Assembly (NCBI RefSeq): GCF_008329945.1
Contig: NZ_CP035807.1
Coordinates: 1,984,001-2,048,000, forward strand
Direction: 5' to 3'
Length of the DNA stretch: 64,000 bases
From: Thiospirochaeta perfilievii
Lineage (GTDB): Bacteria; Spirochaetota; Spirochaetia; DSM-2461
The notes beneath the pieces are model-generated. The model saw only the letters and a program-made list of their open reading frames with translations, ran no database searches and had not been told where the DNA came from. Position numbers and translations under genes: made by a program. Positions 8,807-17,837 of the stretch are shown piece after piece; positions within the stretch are counted from its first letter, which is position 1, and every line of letters begins with the position of its first letter.

Positions 8807-10413
8807 CTACATATTATCAATAGGTGTTTTGAAGTTATTGTATGTATAAACCTTATCTTTTTTCCTTTGTGTTATAGCCTTTCTACCATTGTTTACATAT
8901 TTTAGAGAATTCATAAGTCTTCTTGTTAACCAAATACCTCTTCCATGTTTATACCCCTCTTCGTTATTGTCGTACATTTTTTGCAGCTTCACTCTATCTG
9001 TTGGTTCTGGAACTAGCTTCTCATCAAATCCATTTCCTTCATCTTCAATAACAAATTCGACGTATCTACAATTTATTGTATGTTCTATTGTTACTTTTTT
9101 TGATGGGTCCCCTGTATTACCATGCTCTATAGCATTTAGAATTAGTTCTCTAACCGCTAAAACTATTTTTTCTGACTCATCATAGTTGTAATCATACTCA
9201 AAAAGGTCATTTTTTATACAACTAATCTCTCTGTCTAAATCATCTCGTGTATAGAGATAGGTTGTATACTCCTTGCTCTCTTTTATCTGAAAGTATATTA
9301 GGCTTAAGTCATCGTCTAAAGAGTTATTACGTGTGTTCTCGAAGATAAAGTTCATAAACCTCTCATGGTCTTTCGTGAGGTTTTTACCCATTTGTGCCAA
9401 CTCATTTTTTAGAATTTCATCTTTTGATCTATCCCAGATAGCATCTTTTATTTCAATAATAGCATCAGAGTAGTAGATTATAATATCATTAGGTTTAACT
9501 TTAAAACTCTTAACAACATATTGGCTTTCCGTATTATACCCTAAGTGCATACCCATAGCTCTTTGTAGGGGATATGCCTCCTTATTTCTTATTAGGTACG
9601 GGTGTTCTCCATTGGCACTACTGTAGAAGAATTTCATAGAAACAGGATCGTATATAGATACAAACATAACTGGAAATTGATCGGATGTTAGATAACCTGC
9701 AGCATCTATATTTACCATCTGTACAAAATTTGCCAGATATTTAGGATTATCTAAAAGGTAGAGATGTCTATCGCATATTGATTTTAATAGAGTGGCAAAC
9801 ATAGATGCCTCGAGACCATGACCTGTACAGTCGACCAATATTACAGCAAGATTACCTCTTACTGTTTTTATTATGTTAAAAAAATCTCCCCCCATCTCCT
9901 GGGATGGTTTATATAAAGCCCGTATATTTACATTATCTATACTTGGGATTTCCCGGGTGTATAGGAGTTGTTGAATCTCTTTTGCCCTTGCTATTTCCTC
10001 TTTTTGTAAATTTAACTGATATGCAAGCTTTTGGTGGATATCGATTATTCTGGTTGCAACCTTTAGTGTTATACTTAATGTATCTGGATCAATTGGTTTA
10101 GTTAAAAAATTATCTACTCCTGCGTCAAAGCCCTCATTAGAGTTTTCTTTATCCCTATTTGACGTTATCATTATTATATAAGTATAGTTTCCAGACTCTT
10201 TCTCTTTTTTCTTATTTTTTTTACTAAATCTATACCAGAGATTTTTGGCATTATCCAGTCTAGAAGTGCTATTCTTGGAGGATTATCAACTTGTAGTTTC
10301 TCCCATGCTTCTTCACCATTTATTGCCTCAATAACATTGAAGTTAAGCCTTTTTAAAATTCCTTTTAAGAGATTTCTAGAAGTTTTAGAATCATCAGCAA
10401 TTAATATATCCAT
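8807..10413 (-). CDS. Response regulator: receiver + PP2C-type (SpoIIE) phosphatase + HATPase, split by a -1 frameshift
   Basis: Two frames together encode one about 535-residue protein. Frame 1 (10413-10174) gives the receiver N-terminus (MDILIADDSKTSRN, phospho-Asp in IALLDWIMP) and stops after 79 residues. Frame 2 (to 8807) completes the receiver (YTYIIMITS, then NFLTKPID with the conserved Lys), followed by a SpoIIE/PP2C phosphatase (GGDFFNI, VDCTGHGLEASMF, DDDLSLI) and an RsbW-like kinase/anti-sigma ATPase domain (RELILNAIEHGNTG, EDEGNGFD, GRGIWLTRRLM). The switch lies at A_AAA_AAG (10210-10204), exactly in the phase needed for -1 slippage. The gene follows an Hpt gene by four bases, so the Hpt protein is its probable phosphodonor. 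Programmed slippage, a real mutation and a homopolymer sequencing error are all possible. Confidence 0.8.
10204..10210 (-). promoter_or_regulatory. A_AAA_AAG slippery heptamer at the frame switch
   Basis: Read on the minus strand in the frame of the receiver, the codons are AGA AAA AAG, giving the classic X_XXY_YYZ arrangement. A -1 slip here joins the receiver frame to the phosphatase frame without any other change. An A run of eight lies just upstream (10215-10222). I see no strong downstream hairpin or upstream Shine-Dalgarno-like stimulator. Confidence 0.5.
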
Positions 10414-10417
10414 ATAT

Positions 10418-10765
10418 CTACTTCATTATATCCAAACTTTTTATTTTATCTAAAGTATTTATCCAGCATAACTTTAATTGGTCAAATGTATTCTTCAAAA
10501 AAACAGACTCTTTGTTAATAGAGTTTTCTTCTAATAAAAGTGATATCCGATAAAGCTCTATAGCTCCAGCTGATGCTGATGTTCCTTTAAGAGTATGGGC
10601 ATTTTTTTTTATTGCATAACTATCCATATTTATAATTGATAGTTTTATAGATTGAATTATCTCCGGAGTCTCATCAAGAAAGTCTATTAGAATTTCTTTT
10701 GCAAACTCCGGATCATTTAATGTTCTATGTAGTAGACCTTCTAAATCTATTAATGTGTCCCTCAT
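10418..10765 (-). CDS. Histidine phosphotransfer (Hpt) domain protein
   Basis: A 115-residue all-helical protein that is a free-standing Hpt domain. The phosphorylatable His sits in KKNAHTLKGTSASAGA, the standard H-x-L-K-G motif. Such proteins shuttle phosphate between receivers in a phosphorelay. It lies five bases after the DABA decarboxylase gene and four bases before the receiver-phosphatase gene, which makes the latter its likely partner. No histidine kinase is encoded within this operon. Confidence 0.9.
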   Translation of the reverse strand: MRDTLIDLEGLLHRTLNDPEFAKEILIDFLDETPEIIQSIKLSIINMDSYAIKKNAHTLKGTSASAGAIELYRISLLLEENSINKESVFLKNTFDQLKLCWINTLDKIKSLDIMK

Positions 10766-10770
10766 AACTA

Positions 10771-12243
10771 TTAATTATAGTTACTTTTCTCCAAAATAAC
10801 ATTAATTAAATTATCTAAATGTTTATGTTCAACTAAAGGGTTCAAAAGTGTTAATTTTAGGAATACTCTACCATCAAAAATAGTTTGTCCAATTACAATT
10901 CCATCTCTATGTATCAACTCCCTTCTTATTCTCTTATTGATTGTATCTACCTGATCATCTGATAGTTTGTTAGTAGAATATCTAAAGACAACTGAACTTA
11001 TTTCTGGTTTAGTAACAACTTGGAAGTTAGGGTTTGAGTCTACCATTTTGTAGAAGTAGTTAGCATTATTTAGGGTTTTATCTATTGTATCTGATAAACT
11101 CTTTTTTCCGAGAGATTGGAATAACATCCATACCTTTAGTGCATCAAATCTTCTAGTTGTTTGCATCGATTTACCTACTAGGTTGGTATATCCCTCTTCT
11201 TCATCCTCTTCTCTGTTTAAGTAGTCTGCATGAAGGGTTAAGTGGGAGAAGTTTGTTTTATCCTTTAGGAAGAAGGCACCACAACTAATAGGAAGTAAAA
11301 ACATCTTATGAAAATCTACAGTTATTGAGTCACATTTGGAAATATGTGATATCTTTTCTTTATAAGTTTGGGACAGTATTAGTCCACTACCATAAGCTGC
11401 ATCAGCGTGTAACCAGATACCAAACTCTTGGCAAATTTCACTTAATGTTTCTAAATCATCTATACTTCCGTAGTCTGTTGTCCCTACTGTACCAATAATA
11501 GCTACAGGTAGAAAACCTGATTCTAAATCCTTAATTATAAGATCTCTTAAAATTTCTGTGTTCATTTTTTGATCATTAGTTACAGGAACTTTTATTACAG
11601 AGTTATAACCTAAACCTAAAAGGTGTGCACTTTTTTCCACAGAAAAATGAGAAACTTCAGAGGTATATAGTCTAAACTTATTATACTCTTGTGGTAGACC
11701 TAACAATTTAACATCATGGTCTAATTTTGTATTACAAAACCAATCTCTAGCCATTGTAATACCCATAAGGTTTGATTGAGTTCCTCCAGAAGTAAAGATT
11801 CCATCTGAATCCTTAGGTAGGTTATAAATTTCACACAGTTGGTTAATTACATCTACCTCTATCTCTGTTGCTATAGGTGCCTGATCCCAGGAGTCCATAG
11901 ACTGGTTTCCTGTAGCTAAAATAAGCTCAGAGATCAAACTCTCCATTAGAGGAGGACTATGTAGGTGTGCCATATAGTCAGTGGAACTTACTTTTAAAAG
12001 GTTAGGAAGAACTATTCTCTTAACCTTCTCTAAAACACTATCAAAACCAATACCACTCTCTGGTAATAGAGGAGTCTCTTTTATAAGCTCTTTTAGCTCC
12101 TGGGGTGTTAAGCCAGAATAAGCTCGTGAATCTGTATAAGAGTCAGCAATTGTATTTGCTGCTCTATTTACGTAATCAATAAATTTATTTTTATCATCAA
12201 CATTGGAAGTTAAAAATAGATTATTTTGTAGCATATTCATCAA
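10771..12243 (-). CDS. ddc: PLP-dependent decarboxylase, probable L-2,4-diaminobutyrate decarboxylase
   Basis: A 490-residue group II pyridoxal-phosphate decarboxylase. The PLP-binding Lys is in VDFHKMFLLP and the cofactor-ring Asp in LHADAAYGSG; DGIFTSGGTQSNLMG is also a family hallmark. Its immediate neighbour is a DABA aminotransferase, whose end it overlaps by 23 bases. This dat-ddc pairing is the known route from aspartate semialdehyde through 2,4-diaminobutyrate to 1,3-diaminopropane. By sequence alone a glutamate or aromatic amino acid decarboxylase cannot be excluded; the context decides the call. Confidence 0.82.
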   Translation of the reverse strand: MMNMLQNNLFLTSNVDDKNKFIDYVNRAANTIADSYTDSRAYSGLTPQELKELIKETPLLPESGIGFDSVLEKVKRIVLPNLLKVSSTDYMAHLHSPPLMESLISELILATGNQSMDSWDQAPIATEIEVDVINQLCEIYNLPKDSDGIFTSGGTQSNLMGITMARDWFCNTKLDHDVKLLGLPQEYNKFRLYTSEVSHFSVEKSAHLLGLGYNSVIKVPVTNDQKMNTEILRDLIIKDLESGFLPVAIIGTVGTTDYGSIDDLETLSEICQEFGIWLHADAAYGSGLILSQTYKEKISHISKCDSITVDFHKMFLLPISCGAFFLKDKTNFSHLTLHADYLNREEDEEEGYTNLVGKSMQTTRRFDALKVWMLFQSLGKKSLSDTIDKTLNNANYFYKMVDSNPNFQVVTKPEISSVVFRYSTNKLSDDQVDTINKRIRRELIHRDGIVIGQTIFDGRVFLKLTLLNPLVEHKHLDNLINVILEKSNYN

Positions 12244-13576
12244 CCTTTATCACCACGTCTTCAAATATTGTTAACATTTGATCAATATCTTTATCTGTAA
12301 TATTTAAAGCGGTTAAAAATCTTATTACAGACCCATATCTACCACCTTTCTCAATTATTAACTTCTTTTTAAAACACTCTTTCTGGATTAATATAGCTAA
12401 ATCTCCAGAGGCTGGTTTTGACCCAATATTATCTATATGACCCTGAGGGTCTACAATTTCAACACCAATCATCAGGCCTGTTCCTCTAATATCACCAATT
12501 ATTGATACATTCTTTTTAAGGTCTCTTAATCGTTCTTGTATTGTCTCTCCCTTCTTGGTTACTTCCTCTAGGAATTCTGGAGTATTAACGTTGTCCATAA
12601 CTACAGTTCCTGCAGACATAGCTAGTTGGTTTCCTCTAAATGTTCCGGCATGAGCACCTGGCTTCCATATGTCTAGATCCTTGTTATATATAACAACAGA
12701 TAGTGGCTGAGAACCTCCTATAGCCTTTGATACTAGGATCAAATCGGGAACAATTTCAGAGTGTTCAAATGCAAAAAACTTTCCTGATCTTCCAACTCCA
12801 CACTGAATCTCGTCAACAATTAGTGGAATTCCTAACTCTTTAGTCACTCTTCTAACTGTTTGGAGGAATTTTTTAGGAGCAGGTATTGCCCCACCTTCAC
12901 CTTGAATAGGCTCTATTATTACAGCTGCAGGTTTAGTAATTCCACTCTCTGGGTCTTTTAAAGATTTCTCAAAAAAATGACATGCCGCATCAATTCCTGC
13001 TTCCCCTCCTAGGCCAAATGGACACCTGTATGAGTATGGGTATGGCATAAAATGAACACCAGGCATTAATCCATGTACATGGTTTTTAGCTGTTAGATTT
13101 CCTGTTAAGGACAGTGCTCCGTGGCCCATTCCGTGGTATGCACCACCAAATGCTATAATATTCTCTCTACCAGTTGCTGTTTTACACAGTTTTAACGCTG
13201 CATCAACAGCGTCAGTTCCTGATGGACTACAGAATTGTAATTTAACATTACCTTTTAGCTCATCTGGCAAAGTATTTATTAACTTTTCTACAAATTCATC
13301 TTTTATAGGGGTTGTTATATCTAGGGTATGTAGGGGAATCCCAGAGTTTATTAGTGATATCATGTTACTGTTTATCTCTGGATAATTATGTCCAAGAGCA
13401 AGAGTTCCAGCTCCGCATAGGGCATCAAGGTATCTATTACCTTCTACGTCTTCTACCCATGATCCTTCTGCTTTTTTTAATGATACTGGGAATTTTCTTG
13501 GGTAACTTCTAGCGTTAGATTCTGTAGAATCTTGTCGACTGATATAATAGTTATTAGTACACGTATTATCTAACAT
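12221..13576 (-). CDS. dat: Diaminobutyrate-2-oxoglutarate aminotransferase (class III)
   Basis: A 451-residue class III PLP aminotransferase that would make L-2,4-diaminobutyrate from aspartate-4-semialdehyde and an amino donor. Visible landmarks are LDALCGAGTLALGHN, the cofactor-phosphate region FCSPSGTDAVDAALKL, the Asp in LIVDEIQCGVGRSG and the Schiff-base Lys in LILVSKAIGG. The N-terminal region (SNARSYPRKFP) matches DABA aminotransferases better than EctB of ectoine synthesis, and no ectA or ectC is present. A strong GGAGG precedes the ATG, so this is the first gene of the leftward operon dat-ddc-hpt-receiver/phosphatase-argS. Confidence 0.85.
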   Translation of the reverse strand: MLDNTCTNNYYISRQDSTESNARSYPRKFPVSLKKAEGSWVEDVEGNRYLDALCGAGTLALGHNYPEINSNMISLINSGIPLHTLDITTPIKDEFVEKLINTLPDELKGNVKLQFCSPSGTDAVDAALKLCKTATGRENIIAFGGAYHGMGHGALSLTGNLTAKNHVHGLMPGVHFMPYPYSYRCPFGLGGEAGIDAACHFFEKSLKDPESGITKPAAVIIEPIQGEGGAIPAPKKFLQTVRRVTKELGIPLIVDEIQCGVGRSGKFFAFEHSEIVPDLILVSKAIGGSQPLSVVIYNKDLDIWKPGAHAGTFRGNQLAMSAGTVVMDNVNTPEFLEEVTKKGETIQERLRDLKKNVSIIGDIRGTGLMIGVEIVDPQGHIDNIGSKPASGDLAILIQKECFKKKLIIEKGGRYGSVIRFLTALNITDKDIDQMLTIFEDVVIKVDEYATK

Positions 13577-13683
13577 GTCTTTCCTCCGTTTAAAGGGAAA
13601 ATCTACCTACTATGTAAGTGTAGCCGAATTATAGTTTAACATTTGTATTGGGACAACTATTTAATCTATAATTTTTATGAAAT

Positions 13684-14385
13684 TCACGAAATTAATCTAT
13701 ATAACTCTTTTTCTAATGATAATAACTGTTGGTTTGACAAGTTTCTCTGTTTATATGGGGTTGAATTTGTAAATGTTTGTCTAATACTCACGGGTCTGTT
13801 TGATAAAACTATTATTTCGTCCCCTAATAATATCGCTTCGTGAATATCGTGGGTCACTAAAATAGCACTTCTTTTATCCTCTTTGCAAACTCTATTAAAT
13901 GTTTTGAATAAATTTACCTTTAAAGCAAGGTCTAACCCTTTAAATGGTTCATCCATAAGTAGAATATTTGAAGGATAAGCAAAGGCTCTAGCTAAAGAGA
14001 CTCTCTGTCTCATTCCGCCGCTTAACTCTGATGGAAGATAGTTAGAAAAACTCTGTAACTCTAACTCATTTATATAGTGCTCTATCCTCTCTTTTTTTAT
14101 CTCTTGGGGAAGGTTATCCAAAACAAAATTAATATTCTCCTCTACACTCATCCAGGGCAGAAGCCTAGGGTCTTGAAAGAGATAACTTATTACTAAATCA
14201 GTTGAAATTTTTATATTTCCACTTGTTGGATGTAGTACGCCAGAAATCAAATTTAAAAGAGTTGTTTTTCCACAACCAGAAGGACCTAATAAAACTGTTA
14301 CTATTCCCTTTTTAAAGTTTAAATTTAAGTTGTTATATATTGATAGATTTTCATATTTAAAACTAACATCCTTTAAATCTATCAC
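13684..14385 (-). CDS. ABC transporter ATPase, nitrate/sulfonate/taurine type
   Basis: A 233-residue ABC ATPase with Walker A GPSGCGKTTL, signature LSGGMRQRVSLARAF, Walker B ILLMDEPFKGLD and the H-loop VTHDIHEAI. The sequence is of the SsuB/TauB/NrtD class. The start is GTG, sharing one base with the stop of the permease gene (TAGTG), so the two are translationally coupled. It energises the importer formed with the adjoining permease and binding protein. The substrate could be a sulfonate, nitrate, bicarbonate or a thiamine precursor; sequence does not settle this. Confidence 0.92.
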   Translation of the reverse strand: MIDLKDVSFKYENLSIYNNLNLNFKKGIVTVLLGPSGCGKTTLLNLISGVLHPTSGNIKISTDLVISYLFQDPRLLPWMSVEENINFVLDNLPQEIKKERIEHYINELELQSFSNYLPSELSGGMRQRVSLARAFAYPSNILLMDEPFKGLDLALKVNLFKTFNRVCKEDKRSAILVTHDIHEAILLGDEIIVLSNRPVSIRQTFTNSTPYKQRNLSNQQLLSLEKELYRLIS

Positions 14386-15122
14386 TATTTTTTTCTCCTT
14401 TTTATCAGTTGGTTAAATAGATACTCTGTTCCTGAACTTAAAAGTATTGCTATTATTGTCCATGCAAATACTTCTTCTGTAATTAGATAAGATTTTGCTT
14501 CATTTAAACTAGTACCAACCCCCCACTTAGGCTGACTTAGAACTTCTGCTGCAATAATTACCTTCCACACAACTCCTAGGGATAGTGAGGCTCCTGCAAT
14601 AATAAAAGGTACTATAGATGGGATGTAAATTTTGAATATCTGTTTTTTTAAAGGAATATTGTATACATTTGCCATCTCTAATAAATTTTTATCAACGGTA
14701 GTAATTCCCTCAATTATATTTCCACAAACAATTGGAAATGCCATTAGAAAGGCTACAAATATTGGTACATAATTAACATCGAACCAGATAAGTGCTAGTA
14801 GTATTACAGAGATAACAGGTGTTGACCTTATGACACTAATTATTGGGTTTATTAAGGCTCTAAAGGTTTTAAATATACCAGCAAGAACACCTATAAAAAT
14901 TCCTGATATGTAAGAGATAATAAAACCTAAAAGTCCCCGCAGTAGGGTGTAAAAAAGCTTTATTAAAAAGTTTTGTGAAAAGAGGACCAATATTAGTGAT
15001 TTTAAAACCGTAATAGGGTAGGGTAAAATAATTTCCGCAGCTATATAAACTGCGGATAAATGCCATATAAATATTAAAAAAGCTACCGATATTATAGTAA
15101 TAATATATCGATTTTTAAACAC
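14385..15122 (-). CDS. ABC transporter permease, nitrate/sulfonate/taurine type
   Basis: About 245 residues with six membrane helices and the binding-protein-dependent permease EAA region near ANVYNIPLKKQIFKIYIPS, as in SsuC/TauC. I prefer the GTG at 15122, four bases after the stop of the binding-protein gene and about ten bases after a GGAAG. An ATG at 15185 would add 21 residues but would overlap the binding-protein gene by 59 bases. It partners the downstream ATPase. Confidence 0.88.
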   Translation of the reverse strand: MFKNRYIITIISVAFLIFIWHLSAVYIAAEIILPYPITVLKSLILVLFSQNFLIKLFYTLLRGLLGFIISYISGIFIGVLAGIFKTFRALINPIISVIRSTPVISVILLALIWFDVNYVPIFVAFLMAFPIVCGNIIEGITTVDKNLLEMANVYNIPLKKQIFKIYIPSIVPFIIAGASLSLGVVWKVIIAAEVLSQPKWGVGTSLNEAKSYLITEEVFAWTIIAILLSSGTEYLFNQLIKRRKK

Positions 15123-15126
15123 TCTA

Positions 15127-16088
15127 CTATTTTTCTTCCATATAAAAGTCAACGCTTGGTATTTTACCGCCAACAGACTTAACATCGTTATTAAACAGTA
15201 TCTGGTAATATGAGTTTAGTTCATCCTTCCCATCAGTTGAGTTTTTGAATCCGATGTTTAGCCTAGGCATAGCCTTTGTTACAAGGGGTCCTGTTACTCC
15301 AAGGCCTACCTCGCTACCTTTTTGTCCCGCTTCCATAGGATTAGCTTTTACCCAATTTATTGAAGACTCAAGTTTTGTTAAAAACTCTGATACAAACTGA
15401 GGGTTGCTCTCTAGCAGACTTTTTTAATTACTACACAGGATAGTGGGTAAGATGAGTCACTGCCAGAGATTCTTGAGTACTCTTTTTGGAAGTCTAATAC
15501 TACCTTCATTTTAGGGTTTTTTAATAAGACACTTGTAACAAGGGGCTCAGGTAGTATCCCTGTGTCAACTTTTCCAGCTATTAACATTGGCGCTAACTGG
15601 ACGTGGTTATATTTAAAGTCTACATCAATATCACTATTTGGGTCTATTTTATTACTGTTTAGTAGGTGGTTAAATAGAAAACCAGGTGTTGATGATCTTG
15701 CTATGTTATAAACTTTTTTATCCCTTAAATCACTCCAAGAGTTAATATCATCACGGCTACTAACAACATATAGGGTTCCGTAACCTGTTATTGCACCTAA
15801 TACGTAGTCAGGTTTTTTATTATATATAATTGCCGCCAGATTTGTTGGTAGTGCTGCAATATCATAGGAGCCAGATAGTAGCCCTGAAATAACCAGGTCA
15901 GGTGTATTTACAACTGAGTATTCAACCTCTTGTTTTCCATCGATATTATCATTGCTATGGATTAAGTTAACCATAGAAAGCCCTGTAGGCCCCTTTAGTG
16001 CAGCAACTTTTACAGATTCTATATCCTTAGAATATATACCTGTAGTCAGAGTTAAAAATAGTCCTAAAACAAATAAGATTCTTTTCAT
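15127..16088 (-). pseudogene. ABC substrate-binding protein (nitrate/sulfonate/THI5-like), split by a frameshift
   Basis: Read across one frameshift this is a normal about 320-residue periplasmic binding protein: signal peptide (LFVLGLFLTLTTGIYSKD), VKVAALKGPTGLSMVNLI, a DLVISGLLSGSYDIAALPTN lobe and a C-terminal lobe ending FYMEEK. Frame 1 stops after CVVIKKVC; the downstream frame continues as SLLESNPQFVSEFLTKLE. The junction is an A run of six (plus-strand T run 15420-15425); seven would restore the frame. The phase does not fit a canonical slippery heptamer, so a sequencing error or a true null allele is likelier than programmed slippage. A good ribosome-binding site is present and the rest of the operon is intact. 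Confidence 0.8.
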
Positions 16089-16145
16089 TTTTATTCCTTC
16101 TATTTAGTATATGTTTAATATATATAAATTTTTATAAATAAAAAA

Positions 16146-16177
16146 GGCTGTTACAATATAATATTTTTGCAACAGCC
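16146..16177 (-). terminator. Intrinsic terminator after the outer-membrane-like gene
   Basis: GGCTGTT...AACAGCC hairpin; on the minus strand it is followed by a T run. It ends transcription of the gene at 16198 before the ABC importer operon. The TTGCAACAGCC arm is the same as in the terminator at 7020-7054. Confidence 0.88.
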
Positions 16178-16197
16178 ATATACGTATATTTTGGATA

Positions 16198-17751
16198 TTA
16201 TATTCTAAAAACTAGATTTGCTCCAAATGTTAAACCTATATCCTGAATATCAGGAGATGCAAAAGCAGCAAAGTTTAAGTCAAAGGATACTGGGCCTAGT
16301 CCGATACCGACTCCTAACATAGCTTTAAGATTTACAAGGTCTATGTTTTGTGGGTTTGTATATGGGAAGTTCATATCAGCTTTTTTAAACATTTCATCCA
16401 TTAAGTTTGTAACTATTTTAGTTCCAATAGTTTCTGCAGAACTACCATCTAAGTAGAACTTAACATCAGAGTTTCCAAACTTAAGGTCGGCACCAACTCC
16501 AAGGTTTACATTTATCATTGATAGGAACCTTACTCCTGTGGAGATTTCCATAGGGATAGAAATTGCATTACTTTCTACAATAAATGTTCCTACATAGGTT
16601 CCTGGCTCTACTGTTATTGCTGCTTCACTTCCAGCCATATCCATTAATAGGGAACTTAGATCCGCTTGTACATTTATATCAAAAGAGTTGCTTATTACTC
16701 CTGTTCCAACACTAATACCGTTCCATCTAAAAAGAACAGGGATCCCCTTAGGCTTTATTAGTTGATAGTTTGCTGTTATTCCAAATATATTTGTAGAAAC
16801 ACTACCATTTAAATTGTATTCAGCTATAATATCTTTAGCTATATTAACGTTGTCGTATACTGGGTTATTTGCTACCTCAATTCCCAGTCCAATCTCAGGG
16901 GATATTTTTGCATTAGATGATCCAAAAACAACACCAGCATAAAGTCTGTCTACCAACCAGCTTAGATTTAACCCTAAACTACCACTAATTGCCTGGAGGG
17001 AAACACCAGCCTTAAAGCCTTCATTTTTAAGCTCTTCCATTAGTTGAGCCTCAGCATCGGCTGAATCCATTAGGGTAAAAATTGTACCAACAGTATCCAT
17101 GTCTGATGCTATAGAACCTGTTACACCTAAAGACGCTGCAAATAGATTGTAACCCTGGTGACCATAAAGGGATGATGAAATAGAGGTCTGGGCATTGGCT
17201 TGACCAAATTTAGTTAGAGTATTTAATACCCCTTTAAGAGTGTTCAAACCTTCCATTATAGACTCTTCCATTGCAGGATCCGAAGAAAAAAGTTCCTCTG
17301 CAGCCATAATTGCAATAGATGATGCTATAGAGTCTGAAATTTCAGTTAATGTTGTTCCTGAGTCATCTATCGCCTGTCCTAGGGTAACTTTCCCATCAGC
17401 ATCAGGTGTTGCATTTTTTACAGAATCTACAACATTAGTTGTTAAAGTCGCTTGCTCTTCAGTAATAACACCCTCTGCTACTAAGGTCTCAATCTGCTCA
17501 TTAATAATTGAGCTTATTTGAGCTCCAGCTGTTAATGGTTCACCATTTTCATCTAGTATGGGCTCATTATTCTCATCTTTTAGTTCTGTAGTGTCGCTTA
17601 AAATGGCTTGGAATTGTGTAATATCTTGAGCCAATAGAGCGTCATCGTCACTTAGCATTTCTAATATTGTTGCCATATCGAGATCTTGAGCGCTTATTAA
17701 ACTGAAAGACATAAAAAATAATGATATAATTAATAATATTTTCTTAATCAT
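16198..17751 (-). CDS. Large secreted, probable outer-membrane beta-barrel protein
   Basis: A 517-residue protein with a clear signal peptide (KKILLIISLFFMSFSLISAQ). An acidic, helical N-terminal third contains DENNEPILDENGEPL and ITEEQATLTTNVVDSV. It is followed by glycine-rich amphipathic strands (GYNLFAASLGVTGS, LGLNLSWLVDRLYAG, KAMLGVGIGLGPVSF) and a final strand GLTFGANLVFRI. This fits a periplasmic helical part plus an outer-membrane barrel, but no named family is recognised. Ribosome-binding site AAGGAG is present and a terminator follows, so it is monocistronic. The Ala/Ser/Asp-rich composition differs from its Lys/Ile-rich neighbours, as expected for an exported protein. Confidence 0.6.
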   Translation of the reverse strand: MIKKILLIISLFFMSFSLISAQDLDMATILEMLSDDDALLAQDITQFQAILSDTTELKDENNEPILDENGEPLTAGAQISSIINEQIETLVAEGVITEEQATLTTNVVDSVKNATPDADGKVTLGQAIDDSGTTLTEISDSIASSIAIMAAEELFSSDPAMEESIMEGLNTLKGVLNTLTKFGQANAQTSISSSLYGHQGYNLFAASLGVTGSIASDMDTVGTIFTLMDSADAEAQLMEELKNEGFKAGVSLQAISGSLGLNLSWLVDRLYAGVVFGSSNAKISPEIGLGIEVANNPVYDNVNIAKDIIAEYNLNGSVSTNIFGITANYQLIKPKGIPVLFRWNGISVGTGVISNSFDINVQADLSSLLMDMAGSEAAITVEPGTYVGTFIVESNAISIPMEISTGVRFLSMINVNLGVGADLKFGNSDVKFYLDGSSAETIGTKIVTNLMDEMFKKADMNFPYTNPQNIDLVNLKAMLGVGIGLGPVSFDLNFAAFASPDIQDIGLTFGANLVFRI

Positions 17752-17837
17752 TCCTTGTCTCCTTATTATTTAATTTAATATTTCCTACCTCCATTATATA
17801 CAATAAAACCCAAGTTTGCATAAGAAATGTTACTAAA

